Of a stretch of DNA of 64,000 bases, positions 41,718-50,957 are shown in pieces. This stretch comes from Streptomyces roseoviridis (GTDB lineage Bacteria; Actinomycetota; Actinomycetes; Streptomycetales; Streptomycetaceae). The stretch is taken from assembly GCF_039535235.1 (NCBI RefSeq), contig NZ_BAAAWU010000001.1, positions 3,720,001 to 3,784,000 of the forward strand. The letters run 5' to 3'. Position 1 is the stretch's first letter, and each line of letters begins with the position of its first letter. The notes beneath the pieces were generated by a model. The model was not told the origin of the DNA. It did not search any database and was given only the letters and a program-made list of their open reading frames with translations. The translations under genes and the position numbers were made by a program.

Positions 41718-44087
41718 GTGGCCGAGGCGGCAGCTATTCAGGGGACCGTTCCCTCACCTGCCCGCCGCTGGCTGCGGCGCACGGCCTCCCTCGCCGTCGC
41801 GGCCCCGCTGCTGGCCGGCCTCCTCCAGGGGGTGTCCGCCCCCACGGCGGCCGCCGAGTCCTCGGGCGGCGGAACCGTGGACGTGTCCGTCGACACACTG
41901 GCGCCGACCGCGCCGGTGGAGAGCGACACCCTCACCATCACCGGCACGGTCACCAACGAGAGCAAGCAGACCGTGACCGAAGCCACGGTCGATCTCCGGG
42001 TCGGCCCCCGGATGACCAGCCGCAGCGAGATCGACTCCGTCGCCGACCGCGGCGGCTACCGGGACGGCCGTGACCCGGCTGCGCTCGGCGGGCCCTACAC
42101 CGTCAAGATCCCCTCGCTGGGCGCCGGACTCAGCCGGGACTTCACCCTCTCCGTGCCCGTCTCCAAGCTCGAACTGGAGGAGCCCGGCGTCTATCAGCTG
42201 GGCGTCTCCCTCACGGGCAGGACCGGGGGCCAGTCCTACGACCGGGTGCTCGGGATCGAGCGGACCTTCCTGCCGTACCAGCCCGAGGCCACCGAGAAGA
42301 AGACGCAGCTCACCTACCTCTGGCCGCTGATCTCCACCGCCCGTGTCTCCGCGGAGACCGGTGCGAACCTGCAGCAGACCCCGGTCTTCGAGAACGACGA
42401 ACTCGCCGCCGAGCTCGCTCCGGGCGGCCGGCTCCACGAGATGGTCGCGCTCGGCAAGGACCTGCCGGTCACCTGGGTGCTCGACCCCGACCTGCTGGCC
42501 AGCGTCAACGCGATGACCGAGCCCTACATGGTCAAGAGCGGGACGACCGAGGTGCCGGGCCGGAACCAGGCCGTCGCCGAGCAGTGGCTGAACGCCCTGG
42601 AGAAGGCCGTGCAGGGCCGCAAGGTGGTCGCCCTGCCCTTCGCCGACCCCGACCTCGCCTCCCTCGCCCACCACGGCAAGGAGGTGCCCGGCTCCCTCAG
42701 CCACCTCCAGCAGGCCACCGCGCTGGCCTCGACCACCGTCGAGACGATCCTCCACGTGAAGCCGTCCACCGACTTCTCCTGGCCCGTCGACGGCGCCGTC
42801 GACCCGTCGATCATGGCCGTCGCCACCTCCGCGGGCGCGCGCAACGTGATCGCCCGCAGCGACAGCTTCCGCGACGACCTGTCGTACACGCCGACCTCGG
42901 CCCGCCCCATCGGCGGCGGCACGACCGCGGTCGTCAGCGACGCCACCCTGTCGACGGCCTTCCAGGGCGACATGATCAGGGCCGAGGGCTCCACCCTGGC
43001 GGTCCAGGAGTTCCTCGCCCAGTCCCTGGCGATCACGCTGGAACTGCCCGAGGACCAGCGCAGCGTCGTGGTGGCGCCGCAGCGCATGCCGACCACCTCG
43101 CAGGCCCAAAGCATGGCGGCCGCTCTGCACGGCCTCTCCGCCCAGCGCTGGACGCAGCCACTGGACCTTTTGGCCGCCGCCACCGCGAAGCCGGACCCGG
43201 ACGCGTCGAAGCGGGTGCCCAGCAGCCGCGCGTACCCGAAGAAGCTGCGCGCCCAGGAACTGGGCACCGACGCCTTCGAGCAGATGAAGACGACCCGGGA
43301 CGAGCTGGACGACTTCAAGGTCATCCTGACCGCCCCGGACCGTGTGGTGCCGCCGTTCACCAACGCGATCAGCCGCGAGGTGTCCACCTCGTGGCGCGGT
43401 CAGGCCCCCTCGGCCGCTCTCTACCGCAGGGAGGTCCTGAACTACCTGCGGAGCCTCACGGCGGAGGTCCAGCTGATCGACAAGTCCGACCTCCTGCTGT
43501 CCGGACGCAGCGCCACCATCCCCGTGACCGTGCAGAACAAGCTGCTCCAGGGCGTGGACGGTCTGGTGCTGCGGCTGGTCTCCGGCAACAAGACCCGTCT
43601 GAAGCTGAACGGCGGCGAAGCCGTCTCCGAGCTGCCGGTGAAGATCGACGGCGGTCACAGCCAGTCGGTGAAGTTCACCGCCACGGCCAACGCCAACGGG
43701 CAGGTTCCGATGACCGCCCAGCTCTACACGGCGGACGGCACCCCCTACGGCAAGCCGATGACCTTCACCGTGAAGGTCTCCGAGATCACTCCCACGGTCA
43801 TGCTCGTGATCGCCGGCGGTGTACTGCTGCTCGTGCTCGCCGGTGTCCGGATGTACAGCCAGCGCAAGCGCGCCGCCGCCCGGAGCGCCGAAGCGGAGGC
43901 AGCGGCCGAGGCGCAGACGGACGCGGACACCGAGCACCCGGCCGGGACTGGCCCCGGAACCGAAGACGAAGCGGAGCCCGAGGCGTCCTCGGAGGCGGCC
44001 GAACCCGAGCAGCCGAGTGACCCGACACCGGACACCGGGCCCGAAAGCGGCGACCCGTCGGGCCCGGGTGAGAAAGTGGACCGTTGA
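41718..44087 (+). CDS. DUF6049-family secreted/membrane protein
   Basis: A 789-residue protein. A signal sequence covers about residues 17-45 (WLRRTASLAVAAPLLAGLLQ, ending APTAAAES). A long extracytoplasmic part follows, with an N-terminal beta-sandwich region (LTITGTVTNESKQTVTEATV) and a central region resembling a degenerate polysaccharide-deacetylase-like fold. One membrane helix near the end (VMLVIAGGVLLLVLAGVRMY, about 694-713) precedes an acidic cytoplasmic tail. It sits directly upstream of murJ (45 bp) as in other actinobacteria, suggesting a role in envelope assembly. The start GTG 41718 follows GACGAGGACGGG. No enzymatic residues were identified with confidence. Confidence 0.85.
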   Translation: MAEAAAIQGTVPSPARRWLRRTASLAVAAPLLAGLLQGVSAPTAAAESSGGGTVDVSVDTLAPTAPVESDTLTITGTVTNESKQTVTEATVDLRVGPRMTSRSEIDSVADRGGYRDGRDPAALGGPYTVKIPSLGAGLSRDFTLSVPVSKLELEEPGVYQLGVSLTGRTGGQSYDRVLGIERTFLPYQPEATEKKTQLTYLWPLISTARVSAETGANLQQTPVFENDELAAELAPGGRLHEMVALGKDLPVTWVLDPDLLASVNAMTEPYMVKSGTTEVPGRNQAVAEQWLNALEKAVQGRKVVALPFADPDLASLAHHGKEVPGSLSHLQQATALASTTVETILHVKPSTDFSWPVDGAVDPSIMAVATSAGARNVIARSDSFRDDLSYTPTSARPIGGGTTAVVSDATLSTAFQGDMIRAEGSTLAVQEFLAQSLAITLELPEDQRSVVVAPQRMPTTSQAQSMAAALHGLSAQRWTQPLDLLAAATAKPDPDASKRVPSSRAYPKKLRAQELGTDAFEQMKTTRDELDDFKVILTAPDRVVPPFTNAISREVSTSWRGQAPSAALYRREVLNYLRSLTAEVQLIDKSDLLLSGRSATIPVTVQNKLLQGVDGLVLRLVSGNKTRLKLNGGEAVSELPVKIDGGHSQSVKFTATANANGQVPMTAQLYTADGTPYGKPMTFTVKVSEITPTVMLVIAGGVLLLVLAGVRMYSQRKRAAARSAEAEAAAEAQTDADTEHPAGTGPGTEDEAEPEASSEAAEPEQPSDPTPDTGPESGDPSGPGEKVDR

Positions 44088-44132
44088 GCGATGTCGTGGC
44101 CGGTCGGCCGGGGACGATGAGGTGGGGTAACC

Positions 44133-46346
44133 ATGAACGCGCCGTACGACGGTGACCGCGGTCAAGGCGCGGACGGCACCGCGCCGTCCGGTGGAACGCC
44201 CGCGGCCCCCGCGCCCGGCCACGCGCCGGTGCCGCCGCCGCAGCAGGGCACCCCGGATCCGTACGCACCGGACCAGCCGGACACCTACGCCCAGGACCCC
44301 TACGTCCAGGACGCCTACAGCCACGACCCCTACCGGGCGCGGGACCTGTCCGCCCAGGATCCGGTCACCGAGGCGCTGTACGACCGCGCCGCGCACCCGC
44401 CGCCACCGCCGGGCACCTACGCCGACCCGCAGTCGCTCTACCAGCAGCCGGCCGCGCCCCCGCACGCGCCGGACCCCCGGGTCTGGGCCCAGACGCCCGC
44501 CCCCGAGCCCGACGGGCCCTCGCGCCACCTGCCGTACGGCGACGACGCCCGCACGGTCCAGTTCACCGGTGTCGACGACCTGGTGACACGGGCGGGGGAG
44601 GAGGAGCCCGAGCCCGACGCCTTCGCACACCTGTACCGGGACCAGCAGGCGTCCGGCCAGGTGCCCCCGCCGTCCCCGGAGCCGAACCCCATGCCCGCGC
44701 CCGCCCCGAAGAAGGCCGGCCGTGCCTCCGGGCTGCTCAAGTCGAGCGCCGTGATGGCGGCCGGCACCCTCGTCTCCCGCCTGACCGGCTTCGTCCGCAG
44801 CCTGGTGATCACGGGTGCCCTCGGCGCCGCGCTGCTCGGTGACACCTTCACCGTCGCCTACACCCTGCCGACGATGATCTACATCCTCACCGTCGGCGGC
44901 GGCCTCAACTCGGTGTTCGTACCGCAGCTGGTCCGGTCGATGAAGAACGACGCGGACGGCGGCGAGGCGTACGCCAACCGTCTGCTCACCCTCGTCATGG
45001 TCGCCCTGGGCGCCATCGTCGCCATCGCCGTGTTCGCGGCACCGCTGCTGATCCAGCTGATGTCCCACACCATCGCCGACGACGCGGCGGCCAACAGCGT
45101 CGCCGTCACCTTCGCCCGCTACTGCCTGCCCACCATCTTCTTCATGGGCGTGCACGTGGTGATGGGTCAGATCCTCAACGCACGTGGCAAGTTCGGCGCG
45201 ATGATGTGGACCCCGGTCCTCAACAACGTCGTCATGATCGCCACGTTCGGGCTGTTCATCTGGGTCTACGGCACCTCCGCCGAGTCCCGGATGGGCGTCC
45301 AGACCATCCCCGACGAGGGCATTCGCCTGCTCGGCATCGGCACGCTGCTCGGCCTGGCCGTCCAGGCGCTCGCGATGATCCCGTACCTGCGCGAGACCGG
45401 TTTCCGCTTCCGCCCGCGCTTCGACTGGAAGGGCCAGGGCCTCGGGAAGACCATCAAGCTGGCCAAGTGGACGGTGCTCTTCGTCCTCGCCAACCAGGCC
45501 GGTGTCCTGGTCGTCACCCAGCTCGCCACCGCGGCCGGTGAGGAGTCCGGCAGGAACGGCGCCGGCTTCCTCGCGTACTCCAACGCGCAGCTGATCTGGG
45601 GCATGCCGCAGGCCATCATCACCGTCTCGGTCATGGCCGCGCTGCTGCCGCGGATCTCCCGCGCCGCGTCCGACGACGACCCGGGCGCCGTCCGCGACGA
45701 CATCTCGCAGGGCCTGCGCAACTCGGCCGTGGCCATCGTCCCGGTCTCGTTCGCCTTCCTGGCGCTCGGCGTCCCGATGTGCACCTTGCTCTACGCCTCC
45801 AGCGGCGTCGAGGCCGCCCGCGGCATGGGCTTCATCCTCATGGCCTTCGGCCTCGGTCTGATCCCCTACTCCGTCCAGTACGTCGTCCTGCGCGGCTTCT
45901 ACGCCTACGAGGACACCCGGACGCCCTTCTACAACACCGTCATCGTCGCCGCCGTCAACGCGGCGGCCTCGGCCGCCTGTTACTTCGTGCTGCCCGCCCA
46001 GTGGGCGGTCGTCGGCATGGCCGCCTCCTACGGCCTCGCCTACGCCGTCGGTGTCGGCGTCGCCTGGCGCCGCCTGCGCAACCGGCTCGGCGGCGACCTC
46101 GACGGCGCCCACGTGATGCGCACCTACGCCCGCCTGTGCCTGGCCTCGCTGCCCGCGGCGGTCATCGCCGGAGCAGCCGGTTTCGGCCTCCTGAAGGTGC
46201 TCGGCGAAGGCGCCCTCGGTTCGCTCGTCGCCCTGTTCGTCGGCATGGCGGTCCTGCTCGGCGTCTTCTTCGTGGCGGCCAAGCGCATGCGGATCGCGGA
46301 GCTCAACTCCATGGTCGGCATGGTCCGCGGGCGGCTCGGACGCTAG
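44133..46346 (+). CDS. murJ: MurJ lipid II flippase
   Basis: MurJ (MviN) moves lipid II across the membrane. The 737-residue protein has a 190-residue Pro/Asp/Tyr-rich cytoplasmic extension at the N-terminus (DPYAPDQPDTYAQDPYVQDA) and then about 14-15 helices. The core starts KSSAVMAAGTLVSRLTGFVR and includes TFTVAYTLPTMIYILTVGGG, MGQILNARGKFGAMMW and RGFYAYEDTRTPFYNTVIVA, all conserved in MurJ. Start ATG 44133 follows GAGGTGGGG. The downstream gene encodes a membrane pseudokinase, and DUF6049 lies upstream, a conserved actinobacterial cluster. Confidence 0.96.
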   Translation: MNAPYDGDRGQGADGTAPSGGTPAAPAPGHAPVPPPQQGTPDPYAPDQPDTYAQDPYVQDAYSHDPYRARDLSAQDPVTEALYDRAAHPPPPPGTYADPQSLYQQPAAPPHAPDPRVWAQTPAPEPDGPSRHLPYGDDARTVQFTGVDDLVTRAGEEEPEPDAFAHLYRDQQASGQVPPPSPEPNPMPAPAPKKAGRASGLLKSSAVMAAGTLVSRLTGFVRSLVITGALGAALLGDTFTVAYTLPTMIYILTVGGGLNSVFVPQLVRSMKNDADGGEAYANRLLTLVMVALGAIVAIAVFAAPLLIQLMSHTIADDAAANSVAVTFARYCLPTIFFMGVHVVMGQILNARGKFGAMMWTPVLNNVVMIATFGLFIWVYGTSAESRMGVQTIPDEGIRLLGIGTLLGLAVQALAMIPYLRETGFRFRPRFDWKGQGLGKTIKLAKWTVLFVLANQAGVLVVTQLATAAGEESGRNGAGFLAYSNAQLIWGMPQAIITVSVMAALLPRISRAASDDDPGAVRDDISQGLRNSAVAIVPVSFAFLALGVPMCTLLYASSGVEAARGMGFILMAFGLGLIPYSVQYVVLRGFYAYEDTRTPFYNTVIVAAVNAAASAACYFVLPAQWAVVGMAASYGLAYAVGVGVAWRRLRNRLGGDLDGAHVMRTYARLCLASLPAAVIAGAAGFGLLKVLGEGALGSLVALFVGMAVLLGVFFVAAKRMRIAELNSMVGMVRGRLGR

Positions 46347-46475
46347 CCGCGCCGCGGGCGCGCGGGGTTCGCACAACCATCGCCTGCCGACGCGTGTCGT
46401 GCATAGCGCTGGACTGTGGGCACAATTGGCATGGCTGTTGGATGTGGCGCAACGGATGGGGAGGCAGGAACGACG

Positions 46476-48185
46476 GTGGCGGAACGTAGCACGGCTGCCG
46501 TCGACGTGGCCGACAACAGCGGCGAAGACCCGCTGACCGCCAAGGCGGACAAGGCCGCGACCGACGGGGTGGCGGAAGCGCAGAAGAAGGCGGCCACGTC
46601 CGCCGAGGCCACGGAGAACAAGGCGGTCGAACGACAGAGCGGTGAACAGCCCTCCATCACGGCACCGGAGCTGCACAGCGGCCACAAGCTGGCGAGGCGG
46701 TACAGGCTGGAGGAGTGCGTCACCCGTCTGGACGGATTCAGCAGCTGGCGTGCCGTGGACGAGAAACTGCGCCGGGCCGTGGGCGTGCACATCCTGCCCG
46801 CCGACCACAGCCGGGCCCGGTCCGTGCTCGCCGCGGCACGCTCGGCGGCACTCCTTGGCGACCCCCGGTTCGTCCAGGTCCTCGACGCCGTCGAGGAGAA
46901 CGACCTGGTCTACGTCGTCCACGAGTGGCTCCCCGACTCCACGGAGCTGACCGCGCTGCTCGCGGCCGGCCCGATGGAACCCCACGACGCCTATCAGCTC
47001 GTCAGCCAGGTCTCCCAGGCCATGGCCGCCGCCCACCGGGAAGGTCTCTCCCACCTCCGGCTCACCCCCAGTGCCGTCCTGCGCAGCTCCACCGGCCAGT
47101 ACCGCATCCGTGGCCTCGCCGTGAACGCCGCCCTGCGCGGCATCAGCGTCGAACGCCCGCAGCGCACGGACACCGAAGCCATCGGTGCCCTGCTGTACGC
47201 GGCGCTCACCCAGCGCTGGCCGTACGAGAACGACGCGTACGGCCTCTCCGGCCTCCCCAAGGGCGTCGGGCTGCTCGCTCCGGACCAGGTACGGGCGGGC
47301 GTCCACCGCGGCCTGTCGGAGATCGCCATGCGAGCCCTGGCGAACGACGGGGCCACCGCCTCGCGCCAGGAGCCGCCCTGCACCACTCCCGACGAGCTGG
47401 CCAAGGCCGTCGCGGCGATGCCCCGCATCCGCCCGCCGGAGCCCGAGTTCCCGCTGCCCGCCCCGCCCGAGTACCAGCGCACCACCTACCAGCAGGGCAC
47501 GTACGGACGCCCCCAGCCGCGGCCGGCCGTCACCCAGCCCACGGTGATGCCGCCGCCTCCGCTGCAGAGCCGTACCGGCAAGGCGCTCAAGTGGGCCGTG
47601 TCGGCACTCCTGATCGCCGCCCTGGGCCTGGGCAGCTGGCAGATCGCGGACCGGCTCCTGGATCAGAACAACGGAACCGAGCCCCAGCCGACCACGCAGG
47701 AGCCGAAGAACGAGGAGCAGAAGGGCGTGGTGGCGACCGGGAAGCCGGTCGCGATCGTCGAGGCGCACGACTTCGACCCGCTCGGCGACGGCGCGGAGAA
47801 CGCCGGCCAGATAAAGAACGCCTACGACGGCGACCCGGGCACCACATGGAAGACCATGCGGTACGACGGCTACTCCAAGTTCGGCAACCTCAAGGAAGGC
47901 GTCGGCATCGTCCTCGACCTCGGCACGGTCCAGCAGGTCGCGAAGGTCGAGGTCGCCTTCCAGGGTCCGACGTCGGTCCAGCTGCGCACGGCTCCGGAGA
48001 ACGCCTCCTCCTACCCCGGGCAGCCCGGTGACTACGCCACACAGGCCACCGGGTCCGGGAGTCAGGTGGCCCTCCAGCCCGCCAAGCCCCTGAAGACGCG
48101 CTACGTTCTCGTCTGGCTGACCGACCTGCCCAGCGGCGGTGGCGGTTACCGGGGCGAGATCGCGGACATCAAGATCACCAGCTGA
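46476..48185 (+). CDS. Membrane pseudokinase with extracellular discoidin-like domain
   Basis: A 569-residue protein. A kinase-like fold covers about residues 65-310, but the catalytic residues are missing: the nucleotide-anchoring Lys is replaced (RAVGVHIL), the HRD loop reads LSHLRLTPSAVL, and no DFG is present. A Pro-rich linker, one membrane helix (about 368-388, WAVSALLIAALGLGSWQIA) and an extracellular beta-domain follow (420-569, VLDLGTVQQVAKVEVAFQGP), of discoidin type. Mycobacterial MviN carries an analogous pseudokinase fused to MurJ; here it is a separate gene 129 bp behind murJ. Start GTG 46476 was chosen because GGGGAGGCAGGAACGACG precedes it. It is probably a regulator of MurJ or scaffold for envelope proteins. 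Confidence 0.85.
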   Translation: MAERSTAAVDVADNSGEDPLTAKADKAATDGVAEAQKKAATSAEATENKAVERQSGEQPSITAPELHSGHKLARRYRLEECVTRLDGFSSWRAVDEKLRRAVGVHILPADHSRARSVLAAARSAALLGDPRFVQVLDAVEENDLVYVVHEWLPDSTELTALLAAGPMEPHDAYQLVSQVSQAMAAAHREGLSHLRLTPSAVLRSSTGQYRIRGLAVNAALRGISVERPQRTDTEAIGALLYAALTQRWPYENDAYGLSGLPKGVGLLAPDQVRAGVHRGLSEIAMRALANDGATASRQEPPCTTPDELAKAVAAMPRIRPPEPEFPLPAPPEYQRTTYQQGTYGRPQPRPAVTQPTVMPPPPLQSRTGKALKWAVSALLIAALGLGSWQIADRLLDQNNGTEPQPTTQEPKNEEQKGVVATGKPVAIVEAHDFDPLGDGAENAGQIKNAYDGDPGTTWKTMRYDGYSKFGNLKEGVGIVLDLGTVQQVAKVEVAFQGPTSVQLRTAPENASSYPGQPGDYATQATGSGSQVALQPAKPLKTRYVLVWLTDLPSGGGGYRGEIADIKITS

Positions 48186-48213
48186 CGCCATACCCGGGGG
48201 GAGGTGCTCACCG

Positions 48214-48918
48214 TTGGACGACGCCATACGCGACGAGCGCAGCGACCAGGAACTCCTGGCCTGCCACGTGGCAGGCGACCCGCACGCCTTCGGTGAGCTC
48301 GTGCGCCGTCACCGCGACCGGCTGTGGGCGGTGGCCCTGCGGACGCTGGGAGACCGCGAGGAGGCCGCTGACGCCGTCCAGGACGCCCTCGTGTCGGCTT
48401 TCCGGGCGGCCCATACCTTCCGGGGCCAGTCGGCCGTCACGACCTGGCTGCACCGCATCACGGTGAACGCCTGTCTCGACCGGGCCCGCAAGACCGCGTC
48501 GCGCCGGACCTCGCCCGTGGACGACACCGCCCGGTTCGAGCAGCTCCTCGAACCGCACGAGTCGGCCGAGGCCCCGGCGGAGCGCCAAGACCTCCACCGC
48601 GAGCTCCTGGCCGCCCTCGCGACGCTCCCCGCCGAGCAGCGCGCCGCACTCGTCCTCGTCGACATGCAGGGATACCCGGTCGCCGAGGCCGCTCGTATCC
48701 TCGATGTGCCCACCGGGACGGTGAAGAGCCGCTGTGCACGCGGACGGGCCAAGCTGCTGCCGATGCTCACTCATCTGCGCGGCGACGCGATGGGTAACGA
48801 ACTGCTCGACCGGGGAAGGAACCGGACGCCGGGGGCATCCGTCCCAGCGGTACCGGGATCGACGGATACCGGACCAGGCAATACAGCTGCTGTGAAGGGC
48901 GGAGGTGGGCGCGCGTGA
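48214..48918 (+). CDS. sigM: ECF sigma factor SigM
   Basis: An ECF-type sigma factor of 234 residues. Region 2 is the segment with DPHAFGELVRRHRDRLWAVA and GDREEAADAVQDALVSAFR; region 4 is LPAEQRAALVLVDMQGYPVA with the HTH EAARILDVPTGTVKSRCARG. Its position between the murJ/pseudokinase pair and trxBA, and the sequence, match Streptomyces sigM. The start is TTG 48214, preceded by GGGGGAGGTGCTCACCG, which is stronger than any upstream alternative. The stop codon overlaps the GTG of the next gene (GTGA), so sigma and anti-sigma are translationally coupled. Confidence 0.92.
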   Translation: MDDAIRDERSDQELLACHVAGDPHAFGELVRRHRDRLWAVALRTLGDREEAADAVQDALVSAFRAAHTFRGQSAVTTWLHRITVNACLDRARKTASRRTSPVDDTARFEQLLEPHESAEAPAERQDLHRELLAALATLPAEQRAALVLVDMQGYPVAEAARILDVPTGTVKSRCARGRAKLLPMLTHLRGDAMGNELLDRGRNRTPGASVPAVPGSTDTGPGNTAAVKGGGGRA

Positions 48919-49817
48919 CTTCCACGGCCGACACGGCTCAGCACCCGGACGTCTCGGAGATCTCCGACCTCACCGAGGGGCTGCTCTCGCCCTCCCGCTC
49001 CGCCGCTGTGCGGCAGCACCTCGACGGCTGTTCGCTCTGTGCCGACGTACGGACCTCCCTAGAGGAGATCCGGGGGCTGCTGGGCACGCTTCCCGGGCCG
49101 CCCCGGATGCCTGCCGAGATCGCCGGTCGCATCGATGCCGCCCTTGCCGCCGAGGCCCTCCTCGACGCCACCGCGCCGACGCCCGACACCGACGCGCATG
49201 TTTCACGTGAAACGTCGCGCAGCCGTACTCCCGCCCCCCTGCCGGTCGCCTCGCGACCCGCAGGACATCCCGCAGCTGCCACGGGCCCGGGGCGCTCCCG
49301 CCGGTCCCGTCGCCGGGTCGCGGTCGTCGGCGCCGCCTTCGGCGCCGCTGCCCTGGGCCTCAGCCTGTTCTTCGTCCAGTCCGGAGCCCTGACCGCCGGT
49401 GACGCCGACACCTCCGGCGACACCAGGTCGGATGCCGCCGCCGCGAGCGCGGCCCAGTTCGAGGGCGCACCGGTCGAGTCCTCGGTGCGGGCCCTCCTCC
49501 AGCAGAACGGCGTCTTCAAGGCCCCCGAGGACCGCAGCGCGCCGCCCGCGTCGCTCTCCGCCGAGGGCGGGGTAGGGGACAAGCGCGCCCAGCCCCCCGC
49601 CCTGCCCGAGTGCGTCAAGGCCGGGACCGGTCGTACGGACCCGGTCATCGCCTTCCAGCAGGGCGACTACCAGGGCACACGCGCCTATCTCGTCCTCCTG
49701 CCCGACACCGCGGACGGCTCCAGGGTGCAGGCCTACGTCCTCGACGCCTCCTGCGCCTCGGGCACCGGGAAGGGCCCAGCCGAGGTGCTCCTCCAGGAAT
49801 CCGTCCCTCGCTCCTGA
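48915..49817 (+). CDS. Zinc anti-sigma factor for SigM
   Basis: A 300-residue protein whose N-terminus has the ZAS zinc motif HX3CX2C (RQHLDGCSLCADV), the hallmark of anti-sigma factors that hold ECF sigmas. A basic stretch (SRRSRRRVA) precedes one membrane helix (VVGAAFGAAALGLSLFFVQS, about 140-159). The extracytoplasmic C-terminal region is 140 residues long. Its start GTG overlaps the sigM stop codon. A perfect parS site lies inside the reading frame (49200-49213) and encodes VSRET within the flexible linker before the membrane helix. Thiol-disulfide switching is possible, but only one CxxC-like pair is visible. Confidence 0.9.
   Translation: MTSTADTAQHPDVSEISDLTEGLLSPSRSAAVRQHLDGCSLCADVRTSLEEIRGLLGTLPGPPRMPAEIAGRIDAALAAEALLDATAPTPDTDAHVSRETSRSRTPAPLPVASRPAGHPAAATGPGRSRRSRRRVAVVGAAFGAAALGLSLFFVQSGALTAGDADTSGDTRSDAAAASAAQFEGAPVESSVRALLQQNGVFKAPEDRSAPPASLSAEGGVGDKRAQPPALPECVKAGTGRTDPVIAFQQGDYQGTRAYLVLLPDTADGSRVQAYVLDASCASGTGKGPAEVLLQESVPRS
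49200..49213. other. parS site 6 (inside the anti-sigma gene)
   Basis: An exact GTTTCACGTGAAAC within the coding sequence of the SigM anti-sigma gene, in the linker between the zinc-binding domain and the membrane helix. It is one of two parS sites inside clear coding sequence in this window. Confidence 0.95.
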
Positions 49818-49846
49818 CCTCTTCGCCACGCCGGACGGCCGTCGCG

Positions 49847-49872
49847 GGAATGCACGCCCCTTAGGATCGGTT
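49847..49872 (+). promoter_or_regulatory. SigR-type promoter of trxBA
   Basis: GGAAT (49847-49851), 18 intervening bases, and GTT (49870-49872) match the SigR consensus GGAAT-N18-GTT exactly. The promoter lies 74 bp before the trxB start and just after the anti-sigma stop. It indicates induction of thioredoxin by disulfide stress through SigR-RsrA, as described for Streptomyces trxBA. Confidence 0.88.
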
Positions 49873-49946
49873 GGGTGGGGTGACAGTGACCGATCCGACC
49901 GCCCCCCGTAGGCAGTAGGCAGTCTGCAGAGACGAGGAACACACCC

Positions 49947-50912
49947 GTGAGCGACGTCCGTAACGTGATCATCATCGGCTCCGGGCCCGCGGGTTACACC
50001 GCTGCGCTCTACACGGCCCGCGCGTCGCTGAAGCCGCTCGTCTTCGAAGGAGCCGTCACCGCTGGTGGCGCCCTGATGAACACGACCGACGTGGAGAACT
50101 TCCCCGGCTTCCGCGACGGCATCATGGGCCCGGACCTCATGGACAACATGCGTGCCCAGGCGGAGCGCTTCGGCGCCGAGCTCGTGCCGGACGACATCGT
50201 CGCCGTGGACCTCACCGGTGAGATCAAGACCGTCACGGACACCGCCGGCACCGTGTACCGCGCCAAGGCCGTCATCGTCACCACGGGCTCCCAGCACCGC
50301 AAGCTCGGCCTGCCCAACGAGGACACCCTCTCCGGACGCGGCGTCTCCTGGTGCGCCACCTGCGACGGCTTCTTCTTCAAGGAGCACGACATCGCGGTCG
50401 TCGGCGGCGGCGACACCGCGATGGAGGAGGCGACCTTCCTCTCCCGCTTCGCCAAGTCGGTCACCATCGTCCACCGCCGTGACTCGCTGCGCGCCTCCAA
50501 GGCGATGCAGGAGCGCGCCTTCGCCGACCCGAAGATCAAGTTCGCATGGGACAGCGAGGTCGCCGAGATCCACGGCGAGCAGAAGCTCACCGGCCTGACC
50601 CTGCGCAACACCAAGACCGGCGAGACCAGCGAGCTCCCGGTCACGGGTCTCTTCATCGCCGTGGGCCACGACCCGCGCACCGAGCTCTTCAAGGGCCAGC
50701 TGGAGCTGGACGAGGAGGGCTACCTGAAGGTCGACGCCCCCTCGACGCGCACCAACATCCCGGGCGTCTTCGCCGCCGGTGACGTCGTCGACCACACCTA
50801 CCGCCAGGCGATCACCGCTGCCGGCACCGGCTGCTCCGCGGCCCTCGACGCCGAGCGCTTCCTCGCCGCGCTGACCGACAGCGAGAACCTCGCCGAGACC
50901 CCCGCGGTCTGA
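49947..50912 (+). CDS. trxB: Thioredoxin reductase
   Basis: TrxB uses NADPH and FAD to reduce thioredoxin. The 321-residue protein begins with the FAD motif [20 protein letters not shown]. The redox-active pair Cys136/Cys139 is in [10 protein letters not shown]. The NADPH motif is [15 protein letters not shown], and the C-terminal FAD motif is [20 protein letters not shown]. Start GTG 49947 follows GAGGAACACACCC. It is the first gene of trxBA behind a SigR-type promoter. Confidence 0.97.
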   Translation: MSDVRNVIIIGSGPAGYTAALYTARASLKPLVFEGAVTAGGALMNTTDVENFPGFRDGIMGPDLMDNMRAQAERFGAELVPDDIVAVDLTGEIKTVTDTAGTVYRAKAVIVTTGSQHRKLGLPNEDTLSGRGVSWCATCDGFFFKEHDIAVVGGGDTAMEEATFLSRFAKSVTIVHRRDSLRASKAMQERAFADPKIKFAWDSEVAEIHGEQKLTGLTLRNTKTGETSELPVTGLFIAVGHDPRTELFKGQLELDEEGYLKVDAPSTRTNIPGVFAAGDVVDHTYRQAITAAGTGCSAALDAERFLAALTDSENLAETPAV

Positions 50913-50957
50913 TCCCCCGCTTCCCCACCTCACACCCCACCGATGAAGGAGGCCGCC

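Noticed and set aside
41754..48227. Minus-strand open frame of more than 2,100 codons
   Set aside because: It is the antisense of DUF6049, murJ and the pseudokinase gene. High GC removes stop codons on the opposite strand; its translation is low-complexity (His/Gly/Arg/Val) and has no domain.
50943..50957. ATG start for trxA at 50943
   Set aside because: The codons from this ATG are the ribosome-binding site AAGGAGG of the GTG at 50958, which gives the normal thioredoxin length.
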